Origin: Desulfatibacillum sp.
Lineage (GTDB): Bacteria; Desulfobacterota; Desulfobacteria; Desulfobacterales; SpSt-501
Length of the DNA: 64,000 bases
Direction: 5' to 3'
Assembly: GCA_020725555.1 (NCBI GenBank)
Contig: DYEU01000034.1
Coordinates: forward strand, 1 to 64,000
Below, one piece after another: positions 24,744-34,445 of the stretch. How positions within the stretch are numbered: position 1 is the first letter of the stretch; each line of letters starts with the position of its first letter. The notes beneath the pieces were generated by a model. It saw only the letters and a list, made by a program, of their open reading frames with translations, was not told the DNA's origin and searched no databases. The position numbers and the translations under genes were made by a program.

Positions 24744-27700
24744 ATGAACCAGGAAAACGGATCCGCGCTCACCGAGACCGTCCGCTTGCTGTGCCGGACG
24801 CCGGGCGGCCCGCGCTTCGGCGACGTCCTCGTCGTCGGCGGGGGCATCAGCGGCATTCAGGCGTCGCTCGACCTGGCCTCCGCCGGCTTCAAGGTCTACC
24901 TGATCGACCGCGGCCCGGCCATCGGCGGGCGCATGGCCCAGCTGGACAAGACCTTTCCGACCAACGACTGTTCGATGTGAATTCTGTCGCCGAAACTGGT
25001 CGAGGTCGGCCGGCACCCCAACATCGAAACCCTGACGTTGACGGACGTGGACCGCGTCGCCGGCGAGGCGGGCGACTTCACGGTCACGCTCCTCCGCAAG
25101 CCGCGGTACGTTCTCGAGGAGAAGTGCACCGGCTGCACGACCTGCGTCGAATACTGCCCGGCCCTCTGCCCCGACGCCTTCAACCAGGGGCTCTCGCAGA
25201 GCAAGGCCATCCACATCCATTACGCCCAGGCCATCCCGCTCATCGCCTACATCGACGACAGCTGCCTCTACCTCAAGGAAAGGAAGTGCCGCATCTGCGA
25301 GGCGGTCTGCAAGAACCGGGCGATCGATTTCCGGCAGAAGCCCGAGACGCTTGCGGTGAACGTCGGCGCGGTCATCCTCGCCCCCGGCTTCGAGCCCTAC
25401 GACCCCCGGGAAAGCGGGCGCTACGGCTACGGCCGGCTGGCCAACGTCGTCACCAGCATGGACTTCGAGCGGCTGATGTGCGCGACCGGCCCGACCGAGG
25501 GCGAGATCCGGCGGCCTTCCGACGGCCGTCCCCCGCGCCGCATCGCCTGGGTGCAGTGTGTCGGCTCGCGCCGGGTGACCCCGGGAGAGAACCGCTACTG
25601 CTCCGCCGTCTGCTGCACCTACACCCAGAAGCAGGTGATCCTCACCAAGGACCACGACCCGGAAGCCGCCTGCACGATCTTCCACAACGACGTGCGCTCC
25701 TTCGGCAAGGACTTCGAGCGCTTCTGCGAGCGGGCCGCCCGCCTGCCCGACGTGCGCTTCATCCGCAGCTACGTCTCCATCGTGGGCGAAACCGCCGGGA
25801 GCAACGTCGTCGTCCGCTACGCCACGGCCTCCGAGGGGGTCCGGGAGGAGGAATTCGACCTCGTCGTGCTCTCCGTCGGGATGAAGCCGCCGGCCGAGGC
25901 GGCGCGGCTGGCGGAGCGCTTCGGCATCGCCCTCGACCCCTCGGGGTTCTGCCGCGTGGACCCGGCCCACCCCCTGCAGACGAGCCGGCCAGGGGTTTTC
26001 GTGAGCGGCGCCTTCGCAGGCCCCATGGACATCCCCGAGTCGGTCTTCGCCGCCAGCGGCGCCGGCGCCCGCTGCGGGGAGCTCCTCTCCCGCCGGCGCG
26101 GGCGGCTCGCCCGCGAGCGGGTCTTCCCGCCGGAGAAGGACGTGGCCGCCGAGGAGCCGCGGGTCGGGGTCTTCGTCTGCCACTGCGGGGCGAACATCGG
26201 CCGGGTCGTCGACGTTCCGGCGACGGTCGAGTACGCCCGGGGCCTGCCCCACGTGGTCTACGCCCAGGAGCAGCTCTTTTCCTGCGCGACCAACTGCGCC
26301 AAGGAGATCACCGCCATCGCCCGGGAGAAGGGCCTCAACCGGCTGGTCGTGGCCGCCTGCAGCCCCCGCACCCTGGAGCCCCTCTTCCGCGACACCCTGC
26401 GCGAGGCCGGCCTGAACCCCTATTTCTTCGAGATGGCGAACATCCGCGAGCACTGCTCCTGGGTCCATTCGCTGGAGAAGGATGCCGCCACGCGCAAGGC
26501 CCGGGACATCGTGCGCATGTCGGTGGCGCGGGCGAGCCGGCTCGAGCCGCTTAAGGAGTTCACGCTCCCGGTCCACAAGGCCGCCCTGGTGCTGGGCGGC
26601 GGCGTGGCCGGCATGACCTGCGCGCTCTCGATCGCCGCCCAGGGGCATCTCGTGCACCTGGTCGAGCGGGGCGAGGACCTGGGCGGCCTGGCCCGGCGGC
26701 TGCACACGAGCCTCGACGGCATGGACATCCCGGCCCGGGTGCGCGATCTCGCGGAGCGGGTCTACGCCAACCCGCGGATCCGCGTGTACACCCGCGCACG
26801 CGTCGTTTCGGCCGAGGGCTACATCGGCAACTTCCTCACGCGCATCGCCTCGGACCGCGGGGAGTCAGAGATCCGCCACGGCGCCACGGTGATCGCCACC
26901 GGCGCCGATCTGTACCGGCCGGCCGAGTATCGCTACGGGCAGGACGGCCGCGTCCTCACCCTGCTCGAGCTCGAGGAGGCGATCGCCCGGGGCGAGGAGC
27001 GGGTGCTCGGCGCAGGGCGCACGGTGATGATCCAGTGCGTCGGCTGCCGCAACGCCGAGCGCACCTACTGCAGCCGCATCTGCTGCAGCGCCGCGGTCAA
27101 AAACGCCCGCCGGCTCAAGGAGCTCAACCCGGCGATGGACGTCTGCATCCTCTACCGGGACATGATGACCTACGGCTTCCGCGAGGAAGCCTACCGCGAG
27201 GCCGCCGAGCGGGGCGTGCGGTTCATCCGCTTCGAGCCGGAGCGGCCGCCGCGGGTGGAGGCGGTGGCCGAAGGCGGCGCCTCGGTGCTCCGGGTCGTGG
27301 TCGACGACCCCGTCCTCGGACGTACCCTGGCGATGGACGCCGGGGTCCTGGCGCTTGCGGCGGCGGTCGTCCCCGCGGCCGACGCCCCGGAGATCGCCGG
27401 GCTCTTCAAGGTGGCCCTGGGGCCGGACGGCTTCTTCAAGGAGGCCCACGTCAAGCTGCGGCCGGTCGAATTCGCCACCGACGGGGTCTTTCTCTGCGGG
27501 CAGGCGCACTACCCCAAGCACCTCCCGGAGACGATCAAGCAGGCTTACGGCGCGGCCGGCCGCGTGGCCGCCCTTCTCGCCAACGACACCGTCGTCGCCT
27601 CGGGGGCGGTCTGCGAGGTGCTCGAGCGCCGCTGCATCGGCTGCGGCTCCTGCATCGCCGCCTGCACCTACGGGGCGATCCGGATCTCCGAGACGAAGGC

Positions 27701-27875
27701 GGGCCCCAAGGCCGCCGTCAACCCCGTGCTCTGCAAGGGCGACGGCCTCTGCAACGCCAAGTGCCCGACCGGGGCGATTGTTCTCAAGCACTTCACCGAC
27801 GAGGAACTCGCAAGCCAGATCGACGCCGCGGCCGACGCCGCCGCGTCGGAAACCCTGAACCGGAAAGCGGGATGA
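24744..27875 (+). CDS. bamE: Selenocysteine-containing HdrA-like flavoprotein BamE
   Basis: 1043 residues, reading through TGA at 24978-24980 as selenocysteine 79. The context is TNDCSM[13 protein letters not shown], the HdrA cluster-binding motif in which Cys occupies this position in most homologues; the frame stays intact and homologous on both sides. Domains: FAD fold ([20 protein letters not shown], about 29-48), [4Fe-4S] sites from Cys128 ([19 protein letters not shown]) and [10 protein letters not shown], a second HdrA-like FAD module ([19 protein letters not shown], about 615), and a C-terminal two-cluster ferredoxin from about 964. HdrA-type proteins bifurcate electrons. The stop overlaps bamF by ATGA. 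Conceptual annotation that stops at the UGA would split this gene. Confidence 0.93.
24996..25013 (+). ncRNA. SECIS-like hairpin in bamE
   Basis: Beginning 15 nt after the UGA, CTGGTC (24996-25001) pairs with GGCCGG (25008-25013) using two G-U pairs, leaving the loop GAGGTC. Bacterial SECIS elements lie within the coding region just after the UGA, and the E. coli fdhF loop also contains GGUC. This supports selenocysteine insertion by SelB. Confidence 0.65.
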
Positions 27876-28726
27876 GCGACATGAGCGAGGAGCGGACCTT
27901 CAAGCCGAAGCTGCTGGGATTCGTCTGCCACTGGTGAGCCTACGGCGCGGCTGACCTGGCTGGAGTTTCCAGACTGCAATATGCGACGGAGTTGCGGCTG
28001 ATCCGGGTGATGTGCTCCGGGAGGGTGGACCTCGCCCACGTGATCCGGGCCTTCGAGAACGGGATGGACGGAGTCTACCTCGGCGGCTGCCGGTTGAACG
28101 AGTGCAACTACATCACGCACGGCAACTACGACGCCCTCGCCATGGTGCTCCTGGCGCGGCGGATCCTTCAGCACATCGGGCTCCACCCCGAGCGGTTGCG
28201 GATCGAGTTCATGTCCTCCGCGGACGGGATGCTCTTCGCCGAGGGGGTGAACGATTTCGTGCGCACGGTGAAAGCGCTCGGGCCCCTGGGCCGGGCCGAA
28301 GGCCTCGCGCCGGGGGAGGTCGCGGCGCGGCTGGCGGAGGTCCGGAAGCTCGTCCCCTGGATCAAGCTCGCCAAGCGGGATAAGCTCGCCGCGCGGCTCA
28401 CCGACCCGGCCGGCCGCGAGGGCCACTTCACCGCCGAGGAGGTGGCGGCCCTTTTCCGCGAAGTGCCGGCCTATTACATCGACCCCCAAAAATGCCAGGC
28501 CTGCAGGATCTGCGCGGGCCGCTGCCCGGTCGAGGCCATCGACGGCGGCAAGCAGCGCGTCCACGTCATCGACCAGGAGCGGTGCATCAAGTGCGGCACC
28601 TGCCTCGCCGTCTGCCCGGAGCGCTTCCAGGCGGTCACGTGCTTTGTCGGGGTGCCGCCCCCCCCGCCCCCGGCCGAGGACCGGCGCACCCCCGTCCGGC
28701 GGAAGAAGGCCGCGGCCGCGCCTTAA
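27872..28726 (+). CDS. bamF: Selenocysteine-containing MvhD/FrhD-like protein BamF
   Basis: 284 residues, reading through TGA at 27935-27937 as selenocysteine 22. The context FVCHW-Sec-AYGAADLAGVSRLQY is the diagnostic MvhD (methyl-viologen hydrogenase delta) motif, where Cys or Sec occurs. Further cysteines for a [2Fe-2S]-type site are in VMCSGRVD and GGCRLNECNY. A C-terminal two-cluster ferredoxin (CQACRICAGRCPVEAI, CIKCGTCLAVCPE) is fused, which MvhD lacks. It should deliver electrons to BamE. The ATG overlaps the bamE stop by 4 nt. No BamGHI genes follow; fdhD does. Confidence 0.93.
27960..27972 (+). ncRNA. SECIS-like hairpin in bamF
   Basis: CTGGA (27960-27964) pairs perfectly with TCCAG (27968-27972) around a GTT loop, 22 nt after the UGA; one further G-C pair is possible beyond a mismatch. 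It is small but correctly placed for a bacterial SECIS element. Confidence 0.5.
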
Positions 28727-28733
28727 GACGGCG

Positions 28734-29576
28734 ATGACGGAACACCCCCCGCAGGCGGAGGACCCCGTCCCCCCCCTTTCCCGGAGCGTGCTCAGGCCCG
28801 TGCGGCGCCTGGGGGCCCCCGGGCCGGAAGCGGATTCCCGCGAGCTGATCGGCGAGGAGCCGCTTCTCTTGCGGATCGAAGGCTCCCCCTATGCCGCCGT
28901 GATGCGCACCCCGGGGGAGGAGATCGCCCACGCGGCGGGCTTCTGCCTCGCCGAGGGCATCGTCGAGGCGGCCGAGGATTTCGCCGGGATCGGCTTCTGC
29001 GCCGATCTCGACCCCAACGTGGTCGAGGTCCGGCTGCGGCCCGAGCGGGCCGCGCGCGTGGCCGCCATCTTGGAGCGGCGGGGGTTTCTCAGCCAGACCA
29101 GCTGCGGGATCTGCGGCAAGCAGATGCTCGCGGAGCTGCTGCAAGTGCTCGAGCCCCTGGGAAAGGGCCCTCTCCCTCCGCCCGGCGCGCTGCGGGAGGC
29201 GGTCCGCGCGCTTCTGCGCAGCCAGCATTTCTACCACCGCACCCGCGGCTCCCACGCAGCCCTCGTCGGCGACCGCGACGGCCGGGGGCTTGCCTTCGCC
29301 GAGGACGTCGGCCGGCACAACGCCGTCGACAAGGCGGTGGGCCGCCTGCTTCTCGAGCGGCGCCTTTCCCGCGCGGCCGTTCTTGCGCTCTCCTCGCGGG
29401 TGAGCTACGAGCTCATCCAGAAGGCCGCCCGGGCGCGCATCCCCGCCGTGGTGGCCCTCTCGCGGCCGACGGCGCTCGCCGTCGCGATCGCCCGCGCGCT
29501 CGATCTCGCCCTCGTCGGCGTGGAAGGCGAGGGGGGGCTCGTCGTCTACAGCGGGGAAGAGCGCCTCTGCGGCTGA
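28734..29576 (+). CDS. fdhD: FdhD-type sulfurtransferase (molybdopterin enzyme maturation)
   Basis: 280 residues. FdhD transfers sulfur from a cysteine desulfurase to the Mo/W-bis-MGD cofactor of formate dehydrogenases. Family markers are GEEPLLLRIEGSPYAAVMRT, TPGEEIAHAAGFCLAEGI, the reactive TSCGICGK motif (CxxC), the segment EDVGRHNAVDKAVG, and LSSRVSYELIQKAARARIPA. It starts 7 bp after the bamF stop and is likely cotranscribed. No formate dehydrogenase catalytic gene is in the window, so it may serve one encoded elsewhere or, speculatively, the tungsten site of BamB. Confidence 0.92.
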   Translation: MTEHPPQAEDPVPPLSRSVLRPVRRLGAPGPEADSRELIGEEPLLLRIEGSPYAAVMRTPGEEIAHAAGFCLAEGIVEAAEDFAGIGFCADLDPNVVEVRLRPERAARVAAILERRGFLSQTSCGICGKQMLAELLQVLEPLGKGPLPPPGALREAVRALLRSQHFYHRTRGSHAALVGDRDGRGLAFAEDVGRHNAVDKAVGRLLLERRLSRAAVLALSSRVSYELIQKAARARIPAVVALSRPTALAVAIARALDLALVGVEGEGGLVVYSGEERLCG

Positions 29577-29638
29577 CGCAACCGGCCCCGGGAAAACCGG
29601 GTCACGCCGCCCGCGGGCGCCGTTTTCCCCCCTTCCGC

Positions 29639-30271
29639 CTACCCCGCCGTGAGCCGCCGGATCCCCTCGACGAGCAGCAGAACCCCGTAGGCCATCAGCC
29701 ACAGGCCGAGGAGCCCGAGGACCCGGCGGTAGGCCTTGCCGCCGAGAAAGCCGCGCGAGCGGTGAACAAGGCGGGCGAGCACGAGCTTCGAGCCCACGAG
29801 GCAGAAAAAGAACGCCCCCGCGAACCCGGCTGCGTGCAGCACGGAGCGGGCGGAGGCCGCGAGCAGCATCGGGGTGCCCACCCCGATCCAGAAGACGTAG
29901 GGGTTGGGGTTGAGAAAATTGGCGAACACGCCGCGAAGCAGCGAGCCGGCCGCCGAGGGCTCTGCCGCCGCCTCCAGCCGGGGCGGCCGGAGGCTTTCCC
30001 AGCCGAGGCGGAAGAGAAAGGCCGCCCCGAGCAGGGCGATCCCGCCGAGCAGCGCCGGCTGCCCCGCCGCCGCATCGAGCAGCCACACGGCGAGCGCGAT
30101 GATCGGCAGATCGGTCAGCAGGGGCGCGAGCGCCACCATCCCCCCCGCGCGCAGCCCCCGGCGCAGCGTCTCGGAGATGACGAGCACGGTGAGCGGCCCG
30201 GGGGAAAAGCCGGCGGCCGTCCCCAGCACCGTGCCGCGGAGCAGGAAGTCTCCCAGGGCGAGGTCGATCAC
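29639..30271 (-). CDS. LysE/RhtB family exporter
   Basis: 210 residues, about six hydrophobic segments. The start GTAAGFSPGPLTVLVISETL is the conserved LysE-family N-terminus (PGP motif), and NFLNPNPYVFWIGVG is the second signature. The family exports amino acids and related metabolites; the substrate here is unknown. It is convergent with fdhD and lies 6 bp from the end of the ZIP transporter gene upstream, probably in the same operon. Confidence 0.88.
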   Translation of the reverse strand: MIDLALGDFLLRGTVLGTAAGFSPGPLTVLVISETLRRGLRAGGMVALAPLLTDLPIIALAVWLLDAAAGQPALLGGIALLGAAFLFRLGWESLRPPRLEAAAEPSAAGSLLRGVFANFLNPNPYVFWIGVGTPMLLAASARSVLHAAGFAGAFFFCLVGSKLVLARLVHRSRGFLGGKAYRRVLGLLGLWLMAYGVLLLVEGIRRLTAG

Positions 30272-30277
30272 GGCCGG

Positions 30278-31090
30278 TCAGCCGAAGGCCACATCGAGGG
30301 TCATCATCACGGCGAACCCCAGCATGGCCCCCATCGTGGCGAAGTCGCTGTGTTGTTCCTGCCGGGCGGTGGGGATCAGCTCCTCGACGACCACGTAGAT
30401 CATCGCCCCGGCGGCGAAGGCGAGCGCGAAGGGGAGCAGCGGCTGCACGACGATCACCGCCGCCGCTCCGAGAACGCCCGCCGCCGGCTCGACCATGCCC
30501 GAGGCCTGGCCGAGCCAGAAGCTTCGCCGCCGCGAGACGCCCTCGCGCCGCAGCGGGATCGCGACCGCCGCCCCCTCGGGGAAGTTTTGGATGCCGATGC
30601 CGACCGCGAGCGCCATCGCGCCGGCGAGCGAGGCGGAGGGGATGTCGGCGGCGAGCGCCCCGAAGGCGATCCCCACGGCGAGGCCCTCGGGGATGTTGTG
30701 GATCGTGATGGCGAGCACGAGAAGGACGCTCCGGCGCCAGGAGCTGGGGAGCCCCTCGGCACGCTCGCGTGGCAGCCCGGCGTGCAGGTGGGGGAGCAGG
30801 CGGTCGATCCCCCAGATGAAGAGGCCGCCCCCGAGAAAGCCCGTCACCGCCGGCACCCAGGGCGCCTTCCCCATCTGCTCGGCCAGCTCGATCGCCGGGG
30901 CGAGAAGGGACCAGTAGCTGGCCGCGATCATCACCCCCGAGGCGAAGCCCAGCATCCCGTTCAGCACCCGCAGGCGGATCTCCTGGAAAAAGAAGACGAG
31001 CCCGGCGCCGAGGGCGGTCAGAAACCAGGTGAAGAGCGTTGCGAGAAACGCCTGCAGCATCGGGGAGAGGGACGCGAAGCTTTCGATCAT
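30278..31090 (-). CDS. ZIP family metal transporter (GufA-like)
   Basis: 270 residues, eight or so membrane helices. The metal-binding helices are [17 protein letters not shown] and [20 protein letters not shown], the paired HNxPEG and QNxPEG motifs of ZIP importers (zinc, iron, manganese). The ATG (31090) overlaps the stop codon of the upstream Fe-S gene by ATGA, so the two are translationally coupled. Confidence 0.9.
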   Translation of the reverse strand: MIESFASLSPMLQAFLATLFTWFLTALGAGLVFFFQEIRLRVLNGMLGFASGVMIAASYWSLLAPAIELAEQMGKAPWVPAVTGFLGGGLFIWGIDRLLPHLHAGLPRERAEGLPSSWRRSVLLVLAITIHNIPEGLAVGIAFGALAADIPSASLAGAMALAVGIGIQNFPEGAAVAIPLRREGVSRRRSFWLGQASGMVEPAAGVLGAAAVIVVQPLLPFALAFAAGAMIYVVVEELIPTARQEQHSDFATMGAMLGFAVMMTLDVAFG

Positions 31091-32061
31091 GGGAGCCTCC
31101 CGCGGGCGGGGGATGAGGCCGCGCGGGCGGCGCCGGCCGGGATGCACGGTTCGGGGAGCCGCGCCGGATCCAAGGGGTCTCCGGCGTCGGGGGCACGCTC
31201 GAGGCGCATTGCGCCGGCCGGACACGCCTCGGCGCAAATGCCGCACCCCAGGCAGCGTCCCGCGTCCACGCGCGGCAGGTTGCCCCGCATGGCGATCGCG
31301 CCGAAGGGACAGCGCGCACCGCAGCTGCCGCAGCCGCGGCAGGCGGCGGCGTCGAGGCGCGGCCGGAAGCCCGAGGGGGCGAGCATGGGGACCCCGTTTC
31401 TCCAGGCCTGCATGGCCCCGCAGCAGCAGGGGCAGCAGTTGCAGATCGCGTAGAACCGGCCGAGCATGGCCTCCTTGAAGAAGGCATGGTGCACGTTGCC
31501 GCGCTCGCGGCAGGCGGCGAGCACCGCGAGCGCCTCCTGCGGCGAAACCCGCCGGCTGCGCCGCGGGTGGTGCTCGGCGATGAAGGAAGCGAAGGGCTCG
31601 CCCACGACCAGGCAGACATCGAGCGGCCGGCAGGGGTTCGGGCGCGCGCTGCGGCAGGGGCAGTCGAGCAGCGTGAGGTGGTCGGGGTGCTCGAGGACGA
31701 GATCGCGCGCCCGCGGGTAGGGAAGGACCGTCTCCAGGCGGGTGAGCCGCAGGGGCTTCTCCAGCGTGACCAGGCGGCCTGCGGCCTGCGGCAGGATCAC
31801 CTTGCCGTGGTAGCCGTCGGCGAAGGCGCGTGCCAGGCGGCCCGGCCGCCCGGGAGGGCGCCCTGCGGGCTCCTTCCGCCGGCGGCGGGCGAGGGGGTGC
31901 TCGCCGGTGGCGGCGGCGATGTAGAGGTAGGGGAAGCGGGCGTAGACCCAGGCGTGGAGCCACTCCCAGAGGTTCCAGCCGAAGCGGCGGCGCAGGGCCT
32001 GCAGGAGGGAAACCGTCGAGGGCCGAGGCTGCAGGCGCTTGAGGAAGAAGGGTCCGATCAT
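31087..32061 (-). CDS. Cysteine-rich [4Fe-4S] protein of unknown function
   Basis: 324 residues from the ATG at 32061. The C-terminal third is a classical two-cluster ferredoxin ([34 protein letters not shown]). Before it are cysteine groups I cannot assign: [20 protein letters not shown] and [12 protein letters not shown]. The N-terminus (about 1-60) is basic with a tryptophan-rich segment ([20 protein letters not shown]) that might associate with the membrane. It is coupled to the ZIP transporter, which could hint at metal uptake for Fe-S metabolism. No function is claimed. Confidence 0.7.
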   Translation of the reverse strand: MIGPFFLKRLQPRPSTVSLLQALRRRFGWNLWEWLHAWVYARFPYLYIAAATGEHPLARRRRKEPAGRPPGRPGRLARAFADGYHGKVILPQAAGRLVTLEKPLRLTRLETVLPYPRARDLVLEHPDHLTLLDCPCRSARPNPCRPLDVCLVVGEPFASFIAEHHPRRSRRVSPQEALAVLAACRERGNVHHAFFKEAMLGRFYAICNCCPCCCGAMQAWRNGVPMLAPSGFRPRLDAAACRGCGSCGARCPFGAIAMRGNLPRVDAGRCLGCGICAEACPAGAMRLERAPDAGDPLDPARLPEPCIPAGAARAASSPARGRLP

Positions 32062-32219
32062 CGGGTCCGTCCGCTCCGATCCCGCAACGGGGCGGCGAGC
32101 GCTGGGCGGAGCATACGCCAATCGGGGCGGCGGCGCAATCGGGGCGGGGGCCTCTTGCCTTCGGCGGGGCTTGCCCCTATGGTGGCGGGACGGTTTCGGA
32201 CGCACGGGAGGTGCCGGTC

Positions 32220-32753
32220 ATGACGGCGACGACGGACGAGCTCGAAGAGGCGATCGCCCGGGCGATCGCGGCGCTCCCCCCCGACGGGCTGAACGCCGAG
32301 GTCGGGGTTCTCGTGCGCCGGGAGATCGAGGCGCGGATCCTCTCCCCCCTGGTCGCCGCCCTGGAGGTCCGCTGCGGCGGGGAGACCGTGCGCGAGGTCC
32401 TGCGGCGCGTGATCGAGGCGGCCGCGCGGCGGCAGGGCGCCGATCTCGCCCGGCGGGCGGGGGGGCGGACGCTCGAGCATTTCCGGCGGGCGATGGAGCC
32501 CTGGATGCGGGGCGGGGCGATCGAGGTCGAGACCCTGGCGGCGGGGGAGGATCTCTGGGCCTACCGCGTGCGGCGCTGCCGCTACGCGGAGATGTACCGC
32601 GCGCTCGGGATCCCCGGGCTGGGGGCGATCCTTTCCTGCGCCCGGGACGGGGCGCTGGTCGCGGGCTTCAACCCCGGGATCCGGCTCGACCGCGGCCCGA
32701 CGATTCTCCAGGGGGCCGCGTCCTGCGAGTTCCGCTACCGCCTGCCCCGGTGA
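32220..32753 (+). CDS. L-2-amino-thiazoline-4-carboxylate hydrolase-like protein
   Basis: 177 residues from the ATG at 32220 behind GGGAGG. The C-terminal half fits the ATC-hydrolase domain family: RRCRYAEMYRALGIPGLGAI, LSCARDGALVAGFNPGIRLD, and the end LQGAASCEFRYRLPR. The named founding enzyme opens a thiazoline ring on the way to cysteine, but most relatives have no known substrate. It is divergent from the Fe-S gene and followed by an MFS gene after 22 bp. Confidence 0.65.
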   Translation: MTATTDELEEAIARAIAALPPDGLNAEVGVLVRREIEARILSPLVAALEVRCGGETVREVLRRVIEAAARRQGADLARRAGGRTLEHFRRAMEPWMRGGAIEVETLAAGEDLWAYRVRRCRYAEMYRALGIPGLGAILSCARDGALVAGFNPGIRLDRGPTILQGAASCEFRYRLPR

Positions 32754-32775
32754 GAGGGCGCCGGAGAGACGTGAC

Positions 32776-34008
32776 GTGAGCGCCTTGTCCTGCGTGCCGG
32801 CTGAGGCGGAGGGGGTTTCGCGGGCGCTGCGGGGGGCCGTTTTCTTTCTGGTCGCCTGCGGGTTCACGACCATCTACCTCGTCCAGCCCGTCCTTCCCGT
32901 GCTGCAGGCGGAATTCGGGGTCGGGGAGACGACCGCCTCGTTCGCCGTATCCGCCGTGGTCCTGGGGATCGCGCTCGCGAACCTGCCCTTCGGGCGCCTC
33001 GCGGATCGCCATCCCATCCACCCGCTCATCCTCGCCGGCGGCGCGGTCGTTTCCCTGGGCGGCCTGCTCTGCGCGCTCGCCCCGCGGCTTGAGCTCCTGA
33101 TCGGGCTGCGCTTCCTGCAGGGGCTCTTCCTGCCGGCGCTCACCACCTGCATCGCCGCCGATCTCGCCCGCCGCCTGCCGCCCGAGCGGGTGAACGTCAT
33201 CCTGGGGGCCTACGTCGCGGCGACGGTGGTGGGGGGGCTGGCCGGCCGCCTGCTGGGGGGCTGGATCCATCCCCTCCTCCACTGGCGCTGGGCCTTCGTC
33301 GCCTCCGCGCTGCTCACCGCCGCGGCGACGGCGGTCGCCCTGCGGGTCCTCCCCCGGGAGGGCCGCCGGCCGGTGGCGGCCGGCGCGGAACCCGGTTTCG
33401 CGGCTCTCCTGCGGCGCCCCGCGCTCCTCCGGCCGGTGGCGGCGGGCTTCGGTGCCTTCTTCGTCTTCTCGGCGCTCTTCAACTACCTGCCCTTCTACCT
33501 GGCCGCCGAACCCTTTCGGGCCTCGACCGGCCGCATCACGGGCATGTACCTCGTCTACCTCCTCGGGGTCGTCATCGCCCCGCTCTCCGGCAGGGTGAGC
33601 AACCGCTTCGGCAACGGCGCCACCCTGGCGGCCGGGGCCGCTTTGCTCGGGGTCTCCCTTGCACTGACGCTCGTTCCGTTCTATACCGCCGTGGTCCTGG
33701 GCCTCTCGGGCGCCTGCCTGGGCTTTTTCTCCGTCCACGCCGCCGCGGTGGGCGCCCTGAACCGCAGGCTCAACCGCGGCCGCGGCCGGGCAAACGCCCT
33801 CTACGTCCTCGGCTACTACCTCGGCGGCACGGCGGGCATCACCCTGTGCGGCCACGCCTACCAGGGGTGGGGGTGGGGCGGGGTCTGCGCCGTGGGCGCG
33901 GCGATGGCGCTGGCGATCCTCGGGATCGGCGCCTTCGAGCTAAGGCGGGCGCGGGCGGCGGGGACCATTTTCGTAGCCGAAGGAGAATCCACGCGATGCT
34001 CTGGATGA
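32776..34008 (+). CDS. Major facilitator superfamily transporter
   Basis: 410 residues, GTG start, twelve predicted membrane helices. The N-terminus (TTIYLVQPVLPVLQAEFGVG) and the loop motif LPFGRLADRHPIHP are typical of the DHA1 drug/metabolite group (YnfM-like). RFLQGLFLPALTTCIAADLA follows. The 3' end overlaps the start of the ChrB-like gene by 13 bp in another frame, so the two are coupled. Substrate unknown; chromate or another oxyanion is conceivable only from that neighbour. Confidence 0.85.
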   Translation: MSALSCVPAEAEGVSRALRGAVFFLVACGFTTIYLVQPVLPVLQAEFGVGETTASFAVSAVVLGIALANLPFGRLADRHPIHPLILAGGAVVSLGGLLCALAPRLELLIGLRFLQGLFLPALTTCIAADLARRLPPERVNVILGAYVAATVVGGLAGRLLGGWIHPLLHWRWAFVASALLTAAATAVALRVLPREGRRPVAAGAEPGFAALLRRPALLRPVAAGFGAFFVFSALFNYLPFYLAAEPFRASTGRITGMYLVYLLGVVIAPLSGRVSNRFGNGATLAAGAALLGVSLALTLVPFYTAVVLGLSGACLGFFSVHAAAVGALNRRLNRGRGRANALYVLGYYLGGTAGITLCGHAYQGWGWGGVCAVGAAMALAILGIGAFELRRARAAGTIFVAEGESTRCSG

Positions 34009-34439
34009 CGCGATCTCATGTCGATTTCTGCCGGGCGGCCTGTTCGTGGCTGATCGCTCGCTTCATCGATTCGGACGCCCAATTCATCTTCGTCCCCCAG
34101 AGCGAGGTGTTGCCCCTCGCCGAGCGCGAGGGCGCAATCCCCTTCGACGTGCCCGGGGCCGGTCTCTACCGCCAGGGGGATCTCTCCACCTTCGAGGCGA
34201 TCCTGCGCAACTACAACCTGACCGACCGGGCGCTGTTGCGGATGGCGAAGATCGTGAACGCCTCGGAGAGCGGGAAGCCGGAGAAGGACCCCCCCGCCGC
34301 GGGGCTCGAGGCCATCGCCGTCGGCTACAGCGTGCGCTACCCCGACGATCTGCAGAACCTCGAGCACCAGTTCGAGGTCTTCGACGCCCTCTACGCCTGG
34401 TGCCGTCTCGGGGTGGCGCGGGAGAAGTTCTGGAACTGA
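33996..34439 (+). CDS. ChrB-like (chromate resistance) domain protein
   Basis: 147 residues beginning MLWMTRSHVDFCRAACSWLI and continuing ARFIDSDAQFIFVP, the C-terminal domain of ChrB-type chromate resistance proteins. The N-terminal ChrB domain is missing, as in many stand-alone members. A ferric/haem or metal-related role has been proposed for the family but is not certain. The ATG is inside the end of the MFS gene. Confidence 0.75.
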   Translation: MLWMTRSHVDFCRAACSWLIARFIDSDAQFIFVPQSEVLPLAEREGAIPFDVPGAGLYRQGDLSTFEAILRNYNLTDRALLRMAKIVNASESGKPEKDPPAAGLEAIAVGYSVRYPDDLQNLEHQFEVFDALYAWCRLGVAREKFWN

Positions 34440-34445
34440 ACGGCG

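Noticed and set aside
24978-24980. Frameshift or pseudogene explanation for the stop in bamE
   Set aside because: The same frame continues for 964 more codons with conserved HdrA sequence directly after the UGA, the position is a known Cys/Sec site, and a SECIS-like hairpin follows.
27872-27937. A separate 21-residue peptide gene ending at the UGA
   Set aside because: The peptide is the N-terminal half of the MvhD motif; the second half follows in frame after the UGA.
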